Source of the DNA: an uncultured Acidimicrobiales bacterium
GTDB taxonomy: Bacteria; Actinomycetota; Acidimicrobiia; Acidimicrobiales; SZUA-35
Assembly: GCA_938002965.1 (NCBI GenBank)
Contig: CALKZY010000008.1
Location: 180,470 to 244,469 of the forward strand
Length of the DNA stretch: 64,000 nt
Direction of reading: 5' to 3'
The translations under genes and the position numbers were made by a program. Below are positions 7,463-17,400 of the stretch, one piece after another; positions within the stretch are counted from its first letter, which is position 1; each line of letters opens with the position of its first letter. Under the pieces are notes generated by a model. The model was not told the DNA's origin and made no database searches. It worked only from the letters and a program-made list of their open reading frames with translations.

Positions 7463-8418
7463 TCGCCGCCCTAGGGGTGGCGATCGCGCTGTTGTTCTTC
7501 ACCGCGATCGCGCCTGCTGCAGCTCAAGAAGCGCCACCCGCTCCTCCCCCTCCAACGCCACTCAACCCAACCCCGATCACGCCCGCCTGCCCTGACACTC
7601 GGGGGAGCGGCGGAGCAATCGATCAGAACGGCGGAGCCGTCATTGGGACCTGCTGGGGAAACACCCCAGGTGCCGGCCCAGACAGAACCGTTTCATCCGA
7701 GCTTGTCTGGAATTGGTATGGCTGCGATCAGTGGCGACCATTCTCACCAGGCTCGACTGTCAGCTCGGTGCTTCCCCACGGCGAGCTTCTTCTCGAAGAC
7801 ATCGTCGCCCGAGGCCTTGACCCGACTGTTGTCTACGTCTGGCACACCGTCCAATGCACCCACGTTCAACAGGGCGCCGCGGAAGACGGGAGTGACATCG
7901 TGGACACGTGGGGATGGGGGTTCCTCGTCATCGGTACGACGCCTCCAGTTGACCCGACGGTCTTGCGGGATATCGCCGCTGAACGCATCAACCCCGATCC
8001 GCCTACGCCTGTCTCAGCCCCACTGTGGTCTGGCATCCCATCTGTTGTTCGCCTCCCAACCTGGCTGTGGATCACCGATGAGTGGGAGCCAATTGAAGAA
8101 CAAGAGGTCGAGGGTTTCGTAACCGTGGTTGTCCAGGCACGCCCGATCGAAACAGTTTGGGCGCTGGCCGACGGCACGACCGTCACCTGCGAAAACGGTC
8201 CGGGTATCGAGTGGACCCCCGGTGCCGCTGAAGGAAGCACCTACTGCAGTCACACCTTCGAAGAGGCCGCAGAAGGACTAGAAGGCACGGTCACCCTGAA
8301 CTGGACCTTCCGCTGGTGGCTCAACGGTGCAGACATGGGCGACTTCGGCGATCTGCCCGTGGAGACAGCAATCACATTCGACATCACAGAAATCCAAGCC
8401 ATTGAAAGTGGAGGCTGA
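7420..8418 (+). CDS. Secreted hypothetical protein of the Tad/transfer operon
   Basis: About 332 residues starting at ATG 7420, inside the end of the previous gene, with AAGGACAGG in front. A signal peptide is clear (VVAALGVAIALLFFTAIAPAAAQ, cleavage after AAA-Q or near). A Pro-rich linker and a mature domain rich in Trp and Cys follow. An in-frame ATG at 7252 would place the signal peptide internally and is rejected. I do not recognise the family. The operon position suggests a surface component or chaperone of the pilus. Confidence 0.75.
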   Translation: MRCGTDSTGLTYRVVAALGVAIALLFFTAIAPAAAQEAPPAPPPPTPLNPTPITPACPDTRGSGGAIDQNGGAVIGTCWGNTPGAGPDRTVSSELVWNWYGCDQWRPFSPGSTVSSVLPHGELLLEDIVARGLDPTVVYVWHTVQCTHVQQGAAEDGSDIVDTWGWGFLVIGTTPPVDPTVLRDIAAERINPDPPTPVSAPLWSGIPSVVRLPTWLWITDEWEPIEEQEVEGFVTVVVQARPIETVWALADGTTVTCENGPGIEWTPGAAEGSTYCSHTFEEAAEGLEGTVTLNWTFRWWLNGADMGDFGDLPVETAITFDITEIQAIESGG

Positions 8419-8421
8419 GCA

Positions 8422-9087
8422 ATGACGACAACCTTGAGGCCGAGGGTCAACGGTGCCAAAGCGGCGAAGATCGACGAAACAAGCTTCGAACTGGAGCCGC
8501 CATCAGGGGGCGGACGCAGCCGTTGGCCCGAGGTCACTGTTGGCCTACTTGTCATCGGCATCTTCGCCCTGGCTGGTGGATGGCTCTACTCGAACGCATC
8601 TACGACCGAGCCGGTCGTTGTGTTGCGGGCCGACATGGAACGTGGGCAGCAAGTCACCAGCAACGACCTGAGGGTTGTCGAAGTCGGCTCGGAAGAGGCG
8701 TTGAACCTCGTGGGCGCCGGCCAAACAGATGCGCTCATTGGTCAAATAGCACTCGTCGACCTGGACGCAGGGACTTTGGTCAACCACAGTCTCTTTGCGA
8801 ACGGCGCAGCCATAGCCAACGGAGACGGCATTGTCGGCATGGCGCTCGACCCCGGCGAGTATCCAACACTCTCGATGAGGCCGGGCGACCGTGTGCGTGT
8901 TCTGGCGACGGGCGGCGACGAAGGGCAGCAAGTGTTGGCCGAGAGTGCTGAGATCATCGACGTCGCCCCTATTGGTGTGCAAAGCCAGCTGTTCGTGTCG
9001 GTCGCAGTGCCGACGGCCCAAGCCGACGCAATCGCATCGGCGAGCGCCGAAGACCGGGTGCGCCTCATCCAAGTTGGAGGTAAGTGA
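8422..9087 (+). CDS. SAF-domain protein, CpaB/RcpC-like
   Basis: This 221-residue protein has a basic/acidic N-terminus, one transmembrane helix (VTVGLLVIGIFALAGGWLY, about 36-54) and then a SAF domain at about 60-125 (VVVLRADMERGQQVTSNDLR). The rest resembles CpaB/RcpC (GMALDPGEYPTLSMRPGDRVRVLA). In Tad systems this protein is part of the secretin or cell-wall passage of Flp pili. It stands directly before the CpaE- and CpaF-like genes, as in tad loci. Confidence 0.85.
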   Translation: MTTTLRPRVNGAKAAKIDETSFELEPPSGGGRSRWPEVTVGLLVIGIFALAGGWLYSNASTTEPVVVLRADMERGQQVTSNDLRVVEVGSEEALNLVGAGQTDALIGQIALVDLDAGTLVNHSLFANGAAIANGDGIVGMALDPGEYPTLSMRPGDRVRVLATGGDEGQQVLAESAEIIDVAPIGVQSQLFVSVAVPTAQADAIASASAEDRVRLIQVGGK

Positions 9088-9088
9088 G

Positions 9089-9841
9089 ATGACGCTAATT
9101 TGCTTCACGTCGCAGAAGGGTGCACCGGGCACGACGCTCACGACTCTGACGGTCGCTGCTTGCTGGCCGGGCAGCCACTCAGAACGTCGAGTGTTCCTCG
9201 AAGCAGACCGAGCGGGCGGCGCGGTTGCGCTCCGCTATGGCATGGGAACGGACCCTGGCTTGCTGACACTCGCTAGTTCGGTCCGCTCGGACAGCGGAAC
9301 CGACCTTTGGGCCCACGCGCAGCCGCTACCCGGCGGACTCCCGGGAATTCTTGCGCCGGACGCGCCATCACAGGTGGCGGGAACGCTCGCTCTGGCCAGC
9401 CGTTCGCTTGGGCAATGGCTCGATGAACGACACACAGCGGTGCTGGCCGATGTAGGGCGTCTTGATGCCGGAGGTAACCCGCATCCACTCATCCACGAAG
9501 CATCGATGGTCGCGGTTGTTGTCCGACCTGTGGCTGAACAACTTCAACCCGCCGTCCATGCCGTTCGCTCTTCGGGCCTGGACGTTGGTCGGGTCGGCTG
9601 GGTCCTCATTGGTGATCAACCTCATGCTGCATCAGAGGTCGAAGCCACATTCGGAATCCCCGTTCTGGGCGTCATTGCGAACGACAGACGGACGGCATTG
9701 GCGCTATCGGAAGGCTCGAACAGCCGCCGAATAGCGAAATCTGCGCTCGTTCGTAGCGCATCAACCTTGGCTGACCGCATAGCTAAGGAATCACTGGGAG
9801 CCGAAGTCAAGAGCGAGCCAGACAATGGAGTCGCCGCATGA
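9089..9841 (+). CDS. CpaE/TadZ-like MinD/ParA-family ATPase
   Basis: The ATG at 9089 gives 250 residues, beginning MTLICFTSQKGAPGTTLTTL: a deviant Walker A motif KGAPGTT of the MinD/ParA type. VLADVGRLD near residue 115 is in the Walker A-prime position, although the usual DTPP is not kept. TadZ/CpaE proteins place the Tad pilus machine at the membrane. The gene overlaps cpaF by ATGA (9838). An upstream in-frame start at 8891 would run inside the SAF gene and is rejected. Confidence 0.8.
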   Translation: MTLICFTSQKGAPGTTLTTLTVAACWPGSHSERRVFLEADRAGGAVALRYGMGTDPGLLTLASSVRSDSGTDLWAHAQPLPGGLPGILAPDAPSQVAGTLALASRSLGQWLDERHTAVLADVGRLDAGGNPHPLIHEASMVAVVVRPVAEQLQPAVHAVRSSGLDVGRVGWVLIGDQPHAASEVEATFGIPVLGVIANDRRTALALSEGSNSRRIAKSALVRSASTLADRIAKESLGAEVKSEPDNGVAA

Positions 9842-11151
9842 CGGCGCAACGACCAGTTACCAAGAAAGTGCGCCGAGCTGTTGGCGAACGCCTGACCGAG
9901 GTAGTTGCGCAGGCGGAACTCGACGAAGGCCGCTCGATCACCGGTGAGAACAGACGAATGCTCGCTCGCAAACTGATCGGCGACCAGCTGCAACAGCACG
10001 ACGCAGACCTTGTGAGGAAAGGTCACCAACCACTCGCTGATTCCGAACGAGAGAACATCACACGGTCGATTCTCGACGAGCTATTTGCTTTGGGTCGGGT
10101 GCAGCAGTACATCGACGACCCACAAATCTCAGACATCGTCATCAACGGATGGGACACCGTCTGGTTGACCTACAGAACGGGTCTCAAGGTTCAGGGCGAA
10201 CCCGTAGCCGATAGCGATGAACATCTCATCGAGCTGGTTCAGACGGCGGCTCGACGCGGCCGCTCCGAGCATCGATGGGACCCAGCCAGTCCACGCCTCG
10301 ACCTTCAGCTTCCGTCGGGCGACCGCCTCAATGCTGTGGCCTGGGTCTCGGGGCGGCCCTCGATATCAATCAGACGTCATGACTTCGACATCCATCGACT
10401 GAAGCAACTCGTCGACCTCGGAACGATTCAAGAACCACTGATGCACCTGTTGAGAGCAATGGTGCTTGCTCGATTCAACATCATCATCGCCGGAGGCACC
10501 GGCGCCGGAAAGACAACCTTCATGCGGTGCCTCATCAACGAGATTCCACCCGAAGAACGCCTCGTCACAGTTGAGGACTCACTCGAACTTGGCATCGACC
10601 GGTTCGCTCATCTTCACCCCGACCATGTGGACCTAGAAGCTCGAACCGCAAACGTCGAAGGCGTTGGCGAACTAGGCATGAACGAACTGGCGATCAATGC
10701 GCTCCGAATGAACCCCGACCGCCTGATCGTTGGCGAAGTGCGAGGCAACGAGGCACTCACTTTGCTGCTCGCCTGTACTCAGGGCAACGACGGTGCGATG
10801 TGCACGATCCATGCTGATTCGTCTGAAGGCGTGTTCGGTCGGCTCCAGATGTACCTGGCGATGACCCGCGAACGATTCGAACCAGCGGCGGCCAATCTCC
10901 TTGTTTCGCAAGGAATCGATGTCGTCGTCCACATCGCCCAGCTCAGCAACCATCAGCGAGTCGTAACTTCGGTGCGCGAGATCGTTGGCTCTGAGGGCGA
11001 GGTTGTTTCATCAAACGAGATCTACGGGCCCGGCAGCACCGGCCGTGCGGAACCGAGATACGGGTTTACAGCCAGCCGGTTGGCTCGGCTCGAAGAAGTT
11101 GGGTTCGACAAGCGTTGGCTCGCAACTCCCGGCGAGTGGAGAGTGCGATGA
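9838..11151 (+). CDS. cpaF: CpaF/TadA secretion ATPase
   Basis: This 437-residue protein is a VirB11/CpaF-type hexameric ATPase. It has an N-terminal helical domain (LFALGRVQQYIDDPQISDIVING is a classic CpaF stretch), Walker A GGTGAGKTT at about 218-226, an Asp box ERLVTVEDSLEL, Walker B-like PDRLIVGEVRG and the His box GAMCTIHADSS. It powers Flp pilin assembly or, in conjugative loci, a VirB11-like role. It is coupled to the CpaE gene before it and to tadB after it by ATGA overlaps. Confidence 0.95.
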   Translation: MTAQRPVTKKVRRAVGERLTEVVAQAELDEGRSITGENRRMLARKLIGDQLQQHDADLVRKGHQPLADSERENITRSILDELFALGRVQQYIDDPQISDIVINGWDTVWLTYRTGLKVQGEPVADSDEHLIELVQTAARRGRSEHRWDPASPRLDLQLPSGDRLNAVAWVSGRPSISIRRHDFDIHRLKQLVDLGTIQEPLMHLLRAMVLARFNIIIAGGTGAGKTTFMRCLINEIPPEERLVTVEDSLELGIDRFAHLHPDHVDLEARTANVEGVGELGMNELAINALRMNPDRLIVGEVRGNEALTLLLACTQGNDGAMCTIHADSSEGVFGRLQMYLAMTRERFEPAAANLLVSQGIDVVVHIAQLSNHQRVVTSVREIVGSEGEVVSSNEIYGPGSTGRAEPRYGFTASRLARLEEVGFDKRWLATPGEWRVR

Positions 11152-12002
11152 CCTCGCTCGCGTTCGTCGCTGTAAGCATGGGGGTGGGTCTTGGACTCCT
11201 GCTCGTGGTGCAAGGCATCCGAGGAAAGCAAATTCTCCCCGATTCGAGCCCGACGCAACTGGACACCTTGCGAACAAGGGCAACGTGGATTGCCGGAGCC
11301 GGGCTCGCGGCCATTGTCACCTTGGCGGCGACAGGGTGGACAGTGGCATCAGCGGCTGCCGCAATCGGCGTGATGGTTGCGTCAACTCGACGCGAGCACC
11401 GGCAAGACAGTGTCGACGGAGTCGCACGCACAGAGGCAATCGCTGCATGGACCGAGATGATTCGGGACAACATGGCTGGTGCTGCCGGACTCGAACAGGC
11501 ATTGACTGCGGCCTGCAGTGTTGCGCCGGCTGCGATACGAGTCGAGGTTCGAAGGTTCGCTCGAAGGCTCGATGATGTGTCGCTCGCCGAGGCATTGGCG
11601 ATGCTCGGCGACGACCTACAGCATCCGTCCGCTGACCTCGTAGTTGCTGCGCTTGTGAATGCGTCTCGGATGGAGACGCGAGACCTTGGCGCTCTTCTCG
11701 GCCGGTTGGCGGATTCGATCCGCGGTGATGTTCGCATGCGGCTACGGGTTGAGGTGGGGCGAGCACGCATCAGGACATCAGCCCGCATCGTCATGGGAGT
11801 CACGGTGTTCACGGCTGGGTTCATCTTCTTCTTCTCACGAGACCTGTTGTCGGTCTATGACACTCCCGTTGGTCAGGCCTGGCTTGTGGTCGTCCTCGCG
11901 TTCTTCATGCTTGGCCTGTGGCTACTAGATCGTTTCAGCCAGATTGAAATGCCGGAGCGCTTCACGGCTCGGCGTGTGGCGACAAAGGGGAGCACCTTAT
12001 GA
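11148..12002 (+). CDS. tadB: TadB-like inner-membrane platform protein
   Basis: About 284 residues from the ATG at 11148, which overlaps the cpaF stop. It has two N-terminal hydrophobic segments (LAFVAVSMGVGLGLLLVVQG and WIAGAGLAAIVTLAATGWTV), a cytoplasmic type II secretion F domain (WTEMIRDNMAGAAGLEQALTAAC; LADSIRGDVRMRLRVEVGRAR) and two C-terminal helices (VTVFTAGFIFFFS, WLVVVLAFFMLGLWLL). This is the usual TadB layout. It partners TadC to hold the ATPase. Its stop overlaps the tadC start. Confidence 0.9.
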   Translation: MTSLAFVAVSMGVGLGLLLVVQGIRGKQILPDSSPTQLDTLRTRATWIAGAGLAAIVTLAATGWTVASAAAAIGVMVASTRREHRQDSVDGVARTEAIAAWTEMIRDNMAGAAGLEQALTAACSVAPAAIRVEVRRFARRLDDVSLAEALAMLGDDLQHPSADLVVAALVNASRMETRDLGALLGRLADSIRGDVRMRLRVEVGRARIRTSARIVMGVTVFTAGFIFFFSRDLLSVYDTPVGQAWLVVVLAFFMLGLWLLDRFSQIEMPERFTARRVATKGSTL

Positions 12003-12946
12003 GCGGCGTTGTCTCCATGATGTTGCTCGGCGCTGGAATAGGCGGCGGTGTCTGGCTCGTGTTCGCTGGGCTGCGACCCCGCCCTGTCCCACTGGCTGTG
12101 CGGCTGCAATCAATTCAGCAGACCGGATTGTCAGTCGCCGAGTCGCTCGAGCCTGCCGTCGATTCTGATCGTCGGAGTGCGCTGGGCCGAGGAGCGCTAC
12201 GTCTGCTTGCCGCAACGGGGCTTGGCGAACGCACGGTCCTCAACGAGCGTCTGCGAATCCTCGACAAGTCAATGGAACGCCACGCATATGAGAAGTTGCT
12301 GGGCGCAACCGCAGGCTTCGGGCTTCCGCTGATCTCCGGGCTGGTAGTCGCAACTGCGGGTACGGCTATCAACCCGGCTTTCGTACTCTCGACGAGCTTT
12401 GCTTTGGCTCTTGCAGGATTCTTCTATCCCGACCTTCCACTGGCAGAGCAAGTTGAACGCCGCCAACAGTCGTTTCGACATGCGTTGTCGAGTTGGCTCG
12501 ACCTCGTCACGATCATCCTGGCCGGGGGCGGAGGTATCGAAACCGCATTGGTCGGAGCGGCCGAGTCTGGTGATGGGTGGGCGTTCGCTGAAGTACGGAG
12601 AGCACTGCGTCGAGCGGAGCTCACCGGCCGCACGCCGTGGGAGATGCTCGATGAGCTCGGTCGCACACTCCACGTGAATGAGCTTTCCGAACTGGCTGCG
12701 TCGGTGAGTCTCGCTGGCGGTCAGGGCGCCAAGATCCGACAGTCGCTTGCCGCCAAGGCTGACTCGCTTCGGGCCCAACAGTCCGCAGACATCGAAACTC
12801 ACGCTGAGGAGCGGACCGAGAAGATGATCATTCCCGTGACGATCATGGTGATCGGGCTCACCCTTTTCATCGGATTCGGCGCTGTTGACGCAATCAGCAC
12901 CGACGGTGGCGCGACCTATGCGCCCCAGTCGGAGCAGTCGCCATGA
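11999..12946 (+). CDS. tadC: TadC-like inner-membrane platform protein
   Basis: This 315-residue protein shows the TadC layout: N-terminal helix, two central helices (LPLISGLVVATAGTAINPAF and FVLSTSFALALAGFFYPDL), a T2SF domain with SSWLDLVTIILAGGGGIETAL and the end EERTEKMIIPVTIMVIGLTLFIGF. EKMxIPxxxxxxP-type endings are typical of TadC. It follows tadB by an ATGA overlap and precedes the pilin gene by 37 bp. Confidence 0.9.
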   Translation: MSGVVSMMLLGAGIGGGVWLVFAGLRPRPVPLAVRLQSIQQTGLSVAESLEPAVDSDRRSALGRGALRLLAATGLGERTVLNERLRILDKSMERHAYEKLLGATAGFGLPLISGLVVATAGTAINPAFVLSTSFALALAGFFYPDLPLAEQVERRQQSFRHALSSWLDLVTIILAGGGGIETALVGAAESGDGWAFAEVRRALRRAELTGRTPWEMLDELGRTLHVNELSELAASVSLAGGQGAKIRQSLAAKADSLRAQQSADIETHAEERTEKMIIPVTIMVIGLTLFIGFGAVDAISTDGGATYAPQSEQSP

Positions 12947-12983
12947 CGCTCGAACAGAGATCGACAAAAGAAAGGAGCAGCTC

Positions 12984-13217
12984 ATGGAGTTGCTGAAGAA
13001 GTATGTGGAGTTTGCGAACTTCGCAGTGGAGTACAACCTGCAAAGGGCCGGCGTAAACGTTCGAGATGAGCGAGGCGCAGTCTCAACCGAGATGGCGGTA
13101 GTCATGGCGGCGATGGTTGCGATTGCGGTCGTGGCAGGAGCGATTTTCCTCGCAAAAGCGCAGAGCAACGCGAACAACATCCCTGACACCGTCAACCCGC
13201 CCTCACCAGGCGGCTGA
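12984..13217 (+). CDS. Flp-type pilin
   Basis: This 77-residue protein has the Flp prepilin pattern: a short leader ending in DERGAVSTEMAVVMAAMVAIA, where the Glu after Thr is the conserved fifth residue of the mature pilin and the hydrophobic helix follows. Cleavage is expected near the Gly-Ala. The ATG at 12984 has AAAGGAG in front; a 110-residue reading starting inside tadC is rejected. A prepilin peptidase gene was not seen in the window, so processing would rely on a host or external enzyme. Confidence 0.85.
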   Translation: MELLKKYVEFANFAVEYNLQRAGVNVRDERGAVSTEMAVVMAAMVAIAVVAGAIFLAKAQSNANNIPDTVNPPSPGG

Positions 13218-13221
13218 GGTA

Positions 13222-13644
13222 GTGAGTGAGCGGAGGGAGCGGCCCCCTCCTCGATCGGCGCGGCTAAGTGGCGAAGCTGGAGTTGCCTCGACCGAGGTGG
13301 CGGTCGTGATGCCTGCGGTGTTGATGCTGATCATGTTGATCTTCCAGGTCGGCTTGTTCTGGCATGCGAAACAAGCTGCCGACGTGGCAGCAGAGGAGGC
13401 GGTCGAAGCGGCGCAGCTTGCCGCCGCCTCCGAGGCGGACGGTCTTGCGGGCGCAAACACAATCCTTGGTCAGGCAGGCAACCTCCAGAACGTCATAGTC
13501 ACTGTCGATCGGAACGTGGGAACAGGTCTGGTGACCGTGACCGTTAGTGGAGACGCGCCTGCAATTGTGCCGTTCGGTGGTTGGCACATCGAATCCCAAG
13601 CGCAGGGGTCAATTGAACGGTTCATCCCGGCAGGCGAGCGATGA
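13222..13644 (+). CDS. TadE-like pseudopilin
   Basis: About 140 residues from GTG 13222, preceded by GGCTGAGG. GEAGVASTEVAVVMPAVLMLIM is a TadE leader: charged, then Thr-Glu and a hydrophobic helix. The rest is a periplasmic-type domain with Gln/Ala-rich start (AKQAADVAAEEAVEAAQLAAA), a common TadE/TadG feature. Its role would be a minor pilin or assembly factor. The upstream in-frame ATG at 13117 lies inside the pilin gene and is rejected. Confidence 0.8.
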   Translation: MSERRERPPPRSARLSGEAGVASTEVAVVMPAVLMLIMLIFQVGLFWHAKQAADVAAEEAVEAAQLAAASEADGLAGANTILGQAGNLQNVIVTVDRNVGTGLVTVTVSGDAPAIVPFGGWHIESQAQGSIERFIPAGER

Positions 13645-14063
13645 GACGCGCAGTCAACTCCGAACGAGGTGCCGTAGCGACCGAGTTCGCGATCGTGATG
13701 GCTGTGGTGCTTCTTAGCTTCTTTGCCCTTGCGGTGTACGGCGGCCGCGTCGTCCAAGCGGAGAACGACGTGCAGAGCGCAGCGCACGAGGCAGCCCGGG
13801 CTGCGAGTCTTGCTGGTACACCGGCACAAGCATCCGCTGCCGCCCATGAAGTTGCGGCCAGCAACCTTGCACGTTCCGGAGTGGCGTGTGGTGCTGGCCC
13901 GTCGGTTGGTGTTGATCTCTCGCAATTCGGGCCTGGTGGTCAGGTCACCGTCAGCATCAGCTGTTCGGCAGATTTTGGTGACGTTGGAAGCCTCGGCGTT
14001 GCCTCAAGCCAAACATTCAGCGCGTCTGCGACCGAAGTCATCGACACGTACAGGGGAGAGTGA
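13641..14063 (+). CDS. TadE-like pseudopilin, second copy
   Basis: This 140-residue protein begins MRRAVNSERGAVATEFAIVMAVVLLSFFAL. The ERGAVATEFA leader and helix are diagnostic of TadE/TadF-type pseudopilins. A helix with AENDVQSAAHEAARAASLAG and a domain with two cysteine positions (SGVACGAGP, VSISCSADF) follow, consistent with a disulfide outside the membrane. It overlaps the previous gene by ATGA and abuts the next. Confidence 0.85.
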   Translation: MRRAVNSERGAVATEFAIVMAVVLLSFFALAVYGGRVVQAENDVQSAAHEAARAASLAGTPAQASAAAHEVAASNLARSGVACGAGPSVGVDLSQFGPGGQVTVSISCSADFGDVGSLGVASSQTFSASATEVIDTYRGE

Positions 14064-14456
14064 ATGCAACGTCTGAACAGCGAGCGCGGCTCGACCTCGA
14101 TTCTGGTAGCCGCCCTGGGGCTGGCTCTGCTCATGGCAACCGGGCTGGCTGTCGACGGCGGCAGGAAGCTGGGTGCCCTAAGCGAAGCCCGCAACATTGC
14201 AGACAACGCGGCCCGGGCAGGTGCACAAATGGTCGACGCCAACGAATACCGAAGCACCGGAGTGCCCAACCTCGACCCAGCAGCCGCGACGCAGCGCGCT
14301 TCGGCCTTTCTTGCCGAGCAAGGCTACAGCGGCGTGGTCAGCGTGTCGGGTAGCACCGTCACGGTGACGGTAACCATCTCTATCGACCCAACTTTCATTC
14401 CCGGCCAAATCTCCGCCTCGGCTACCGAATCAGCAACAGCGACAGCAGGACCATGA
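14064..14456 (+). CDS. TadG-like pilus assembly protein
   Basis: This 130-residue protein starts right after the previous stop. LNSERGSTSILVAALGLALL is the leader and helix. AVDGGRKLGALSEARNIADN matches the TadG/TadE-like Flp pilus-assembly domain (D-x-G-R...A...A...D-x-A-A). It is the last small pseudopilin of the tad series and shorter than full TadG proteins, which often carry a von Willebrand domain. One base separates it from the LysM-BTAD gene. Confidence 0.8.
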   Translation: MQRLNSERGSTSILVAALGLALLMATGLAVDGGRKLGALSEARNIADNAARAGAQMVDANEYRSTGVPNLDPAAATQRASAFLAEQGYSGVVSVSGSTVTVTVTISIDPTFIPGQISASATESATATAGP

Positions 14457-14457
14457 C

Positions 14458-17400
14458 ATGAGACGAATTCTGGACATCACGAAGGGCATGGCAGGTGTTG
14501 CCCTGACGATCGCCGTACTCTGCGGCATTCCCTACGGGCTGATCCGCTTTGTGGGGTGGCCGTTGCCAACCACAGGATTCTCTCTCGAGGAAGTTGGTCG
14601 ACACCTGAGCGATGGCGACATTCCCGATGCCTTCGTCTTCAAGGCCATTGCTTTGGTCGTGTGGGTTGCTTGGCTGCAACTCGCAGTAGCGGTGGCGAGC
14701 GAGTACGTCGGCATTGTTCGCGGCCGGGCGCCGATAAAGACTCCGACGCTGCCAGCCATCCGCTTGTTGGCGGCCAAGCTCGCCGCCTGGACCACGTTGA
14801 TGCTTAGTGCCTTCGGTCCGATCAAGCCTGTCGCCGCCGCACCGCTGATGCCAGTCGCTGTCACTCAACCTGTCGAGATGGCGGTCAGTGAGCCTGTTGT
14901 CCCGATTGTCTCCGAGTCGGTCGGCGAAACGAATGAGACAGCCGAAGGCCACTACGTCGTTCAGCGTGGCGACTCGTGGTGGGAGATGGCTGAACAGCTC
15001 CTCGGAGACGGGCTCCGCTGGAGTGAGATCCGACAGGCAAATTTGGATCGGACGATGCCTAATGGCGTCGTCATCACGCGCTCGACGGAATCTCTCAGTG
15101 AAGGTTGGGCGCTGCGTGTGCCAGTTGACGCCGATACAACGCAGCTCACCATGCCTGGTGACGGGCAGGAACCGGGAGATCTAGTTCTTGTTGAAAAGGG
15201 TGATCACTTCTGGGCGATTGCCGAGCAGGCCTTGGCCAATGCTTGGGGGCGCTCACCAACGAACGGCGAGATCACGTCCTACTGGATCGACCTTGTCGAG
15301 CTGAATCGGGATCGGCTGCTGCCCCCGAAAGACCCGAACATGATCTATCCGGAGCAACGATTCGCTCTGCCCACCGTTCCAGCGGACCCGATGACGGCAC
15401 CCGACCTCAACGGTGCAAGCCCGGTCGACCCACCGGAGGTATCGATCGAACCTCCAATGAGTGCGCCTGAGGTTGTCGAGATTCCAGCGGTTGAAGAGCC
15501 GATTGAGCAATCAGTACCCGAGGCCACGCCAACAACGGTTGAGAGTGCCGTACCGAACACCGTGCCGGCACGCACCGTGGAACCAGCCTCAGATGGTGAA
15601 GGGCTTATGGAGAGGATCACGCCCATCGGAGTGGTCGCTGCCGGGTCAGCCTTCCTCGGAGGCGTGCTGCTATTCACGCTTCGACGGCTGCGCTCAATTC
15701 AGCAGGCCCGCCGTCGCCCTGGAACAATCACCGACCCGCCAAACGATGAGGGCGCCGAGTTCGAACGCCGAATCAGGGCGATCGCAGTTGACGGAGAAGA
15801 CGTGCGCTACGTCGCCGCGGTGAATGCGTACCTCAGTCACCAGCTCGAGTCATCGGGAACTCCGATGCCCTCGATCGTCGTGGCCCGTGCCGGACAGTTC
15901 GGGCTGGAACTTCTCCTCGACGAGCCGTGCACGCCAGTTCAAGGCTTCGCTGCAATCACGGCGGACAAGACGGTGTGGCGACTTGAAGCTGATTTGGATG
16001 CTCGAGCAATGGAGCAAGAGGCCGGTGCCGACGCCCACCCGTACGCACCCGCTCTCGCTGTCCTTGGTAGCTCTGATGCCGGGAACGTTCTTGTCGACCT
16101 CGAACAACTCGGGTCGCTCTCTATCGAAGGGGAGTCGGAACGAACGCTCGACTTCCAGCGGGGAGTCATCGCTTCTCTGTGCTCGGCTCCGTGGGCTGCG
16201 CACCTGGAAGTGGTCGCTCTAGGGATCGATGGACTAAGCGGTGAAGACTTGAGCCGAGTTGTTCAGCCGAGCAATAGCGTCGAATGGGCTGAGCAAGTCG
16301 AAATCGAGATGCGCGATATCTCGGCAAGTCTTGATCGGAGCCCATACGAACAACGTGTGATGCACGGCGACGTCTACCACCCAACCGTTGTCATCGTCGG
16401 GCCCGACCCCAGCTTGATCCCAGTTGCTCGGAGTCTGTCGGCCCTTGCTGACCTGGCCTACTCGCCGATCGCAATCGTCTCCGCACACGCTCTTGCAAGC
16501 GAGCACCGAATTGTCATCGAGGGCGACCAAGCGACACTCGAACCACTCGGCCTGTCCTTCGATCCAGTCACGCTCGCAGCGACTGAGCTGACTGCGGTCG
16601 ACCACCTGCTGGCGAACGCCACTGACACGGGCGCCCGGCCACCTGCCGAGCATTGGGCCAACGAAGAGGTTTCCGAGAACGGTGCCGAACTCGCTGCACC
16701 AGTTGTGGATCTGCGATCGGCAAATGGGGCGCATGTTGAACCAGCGGAGCCGATGGTCAGCTCTCAGGCGATCGACAAAATCGCCGCGATTCTCGAACCG
16801 AGACCAATCGAGGTCCGGATCTTGGGACGACGACCAGAGATCGAAGGTTTGGCCGATGACGCAACGCCGAAGATTGAAGCGATCATTGTGTATCTAGCGT
16901 TCCATCGCGAAGTGGTGAGCCAGCGCTTCCGCGAAGAGTTCTGGCCTGAGTCGACGAGTCGGCAGGCTGCGGACAATGCACTCATGCGAGCCCGCAAGCT
17001 GTTGGGTTCGACCGGCGATGGGTCACAGCGTCTCCAATCGGCGAGATCGACGAGCAGCTACGTTGTGTGCGACGACGTCGGCCTTGATTGGGAACGAGTC
17101 GAGCAACTGGTCACCGAGGCCAAGAGCGCTGAAGGAGCCGACGAAGCGGCCTACCTCGACGCAGCACTGTCACTGGTCGAGGGCCATGTCGCTGTCGACG
17201 CTCGCCCGGACCACTATGCATGGCTACTGAGAGAGCCAACTATTTACACCCTGATTGAAACGACGATTGTCGATGCCGCTCATCGGCGAGGTGAGCTGGC
17301 ACTCGCCGCAGGCAATGTCGAGAAGGCAAAGTGGGCCGCAGAGAAAGGTCTCGCCATAGTCGATGGCCAGGAAGCCATGTACCGAATGAAGATGCAGGCC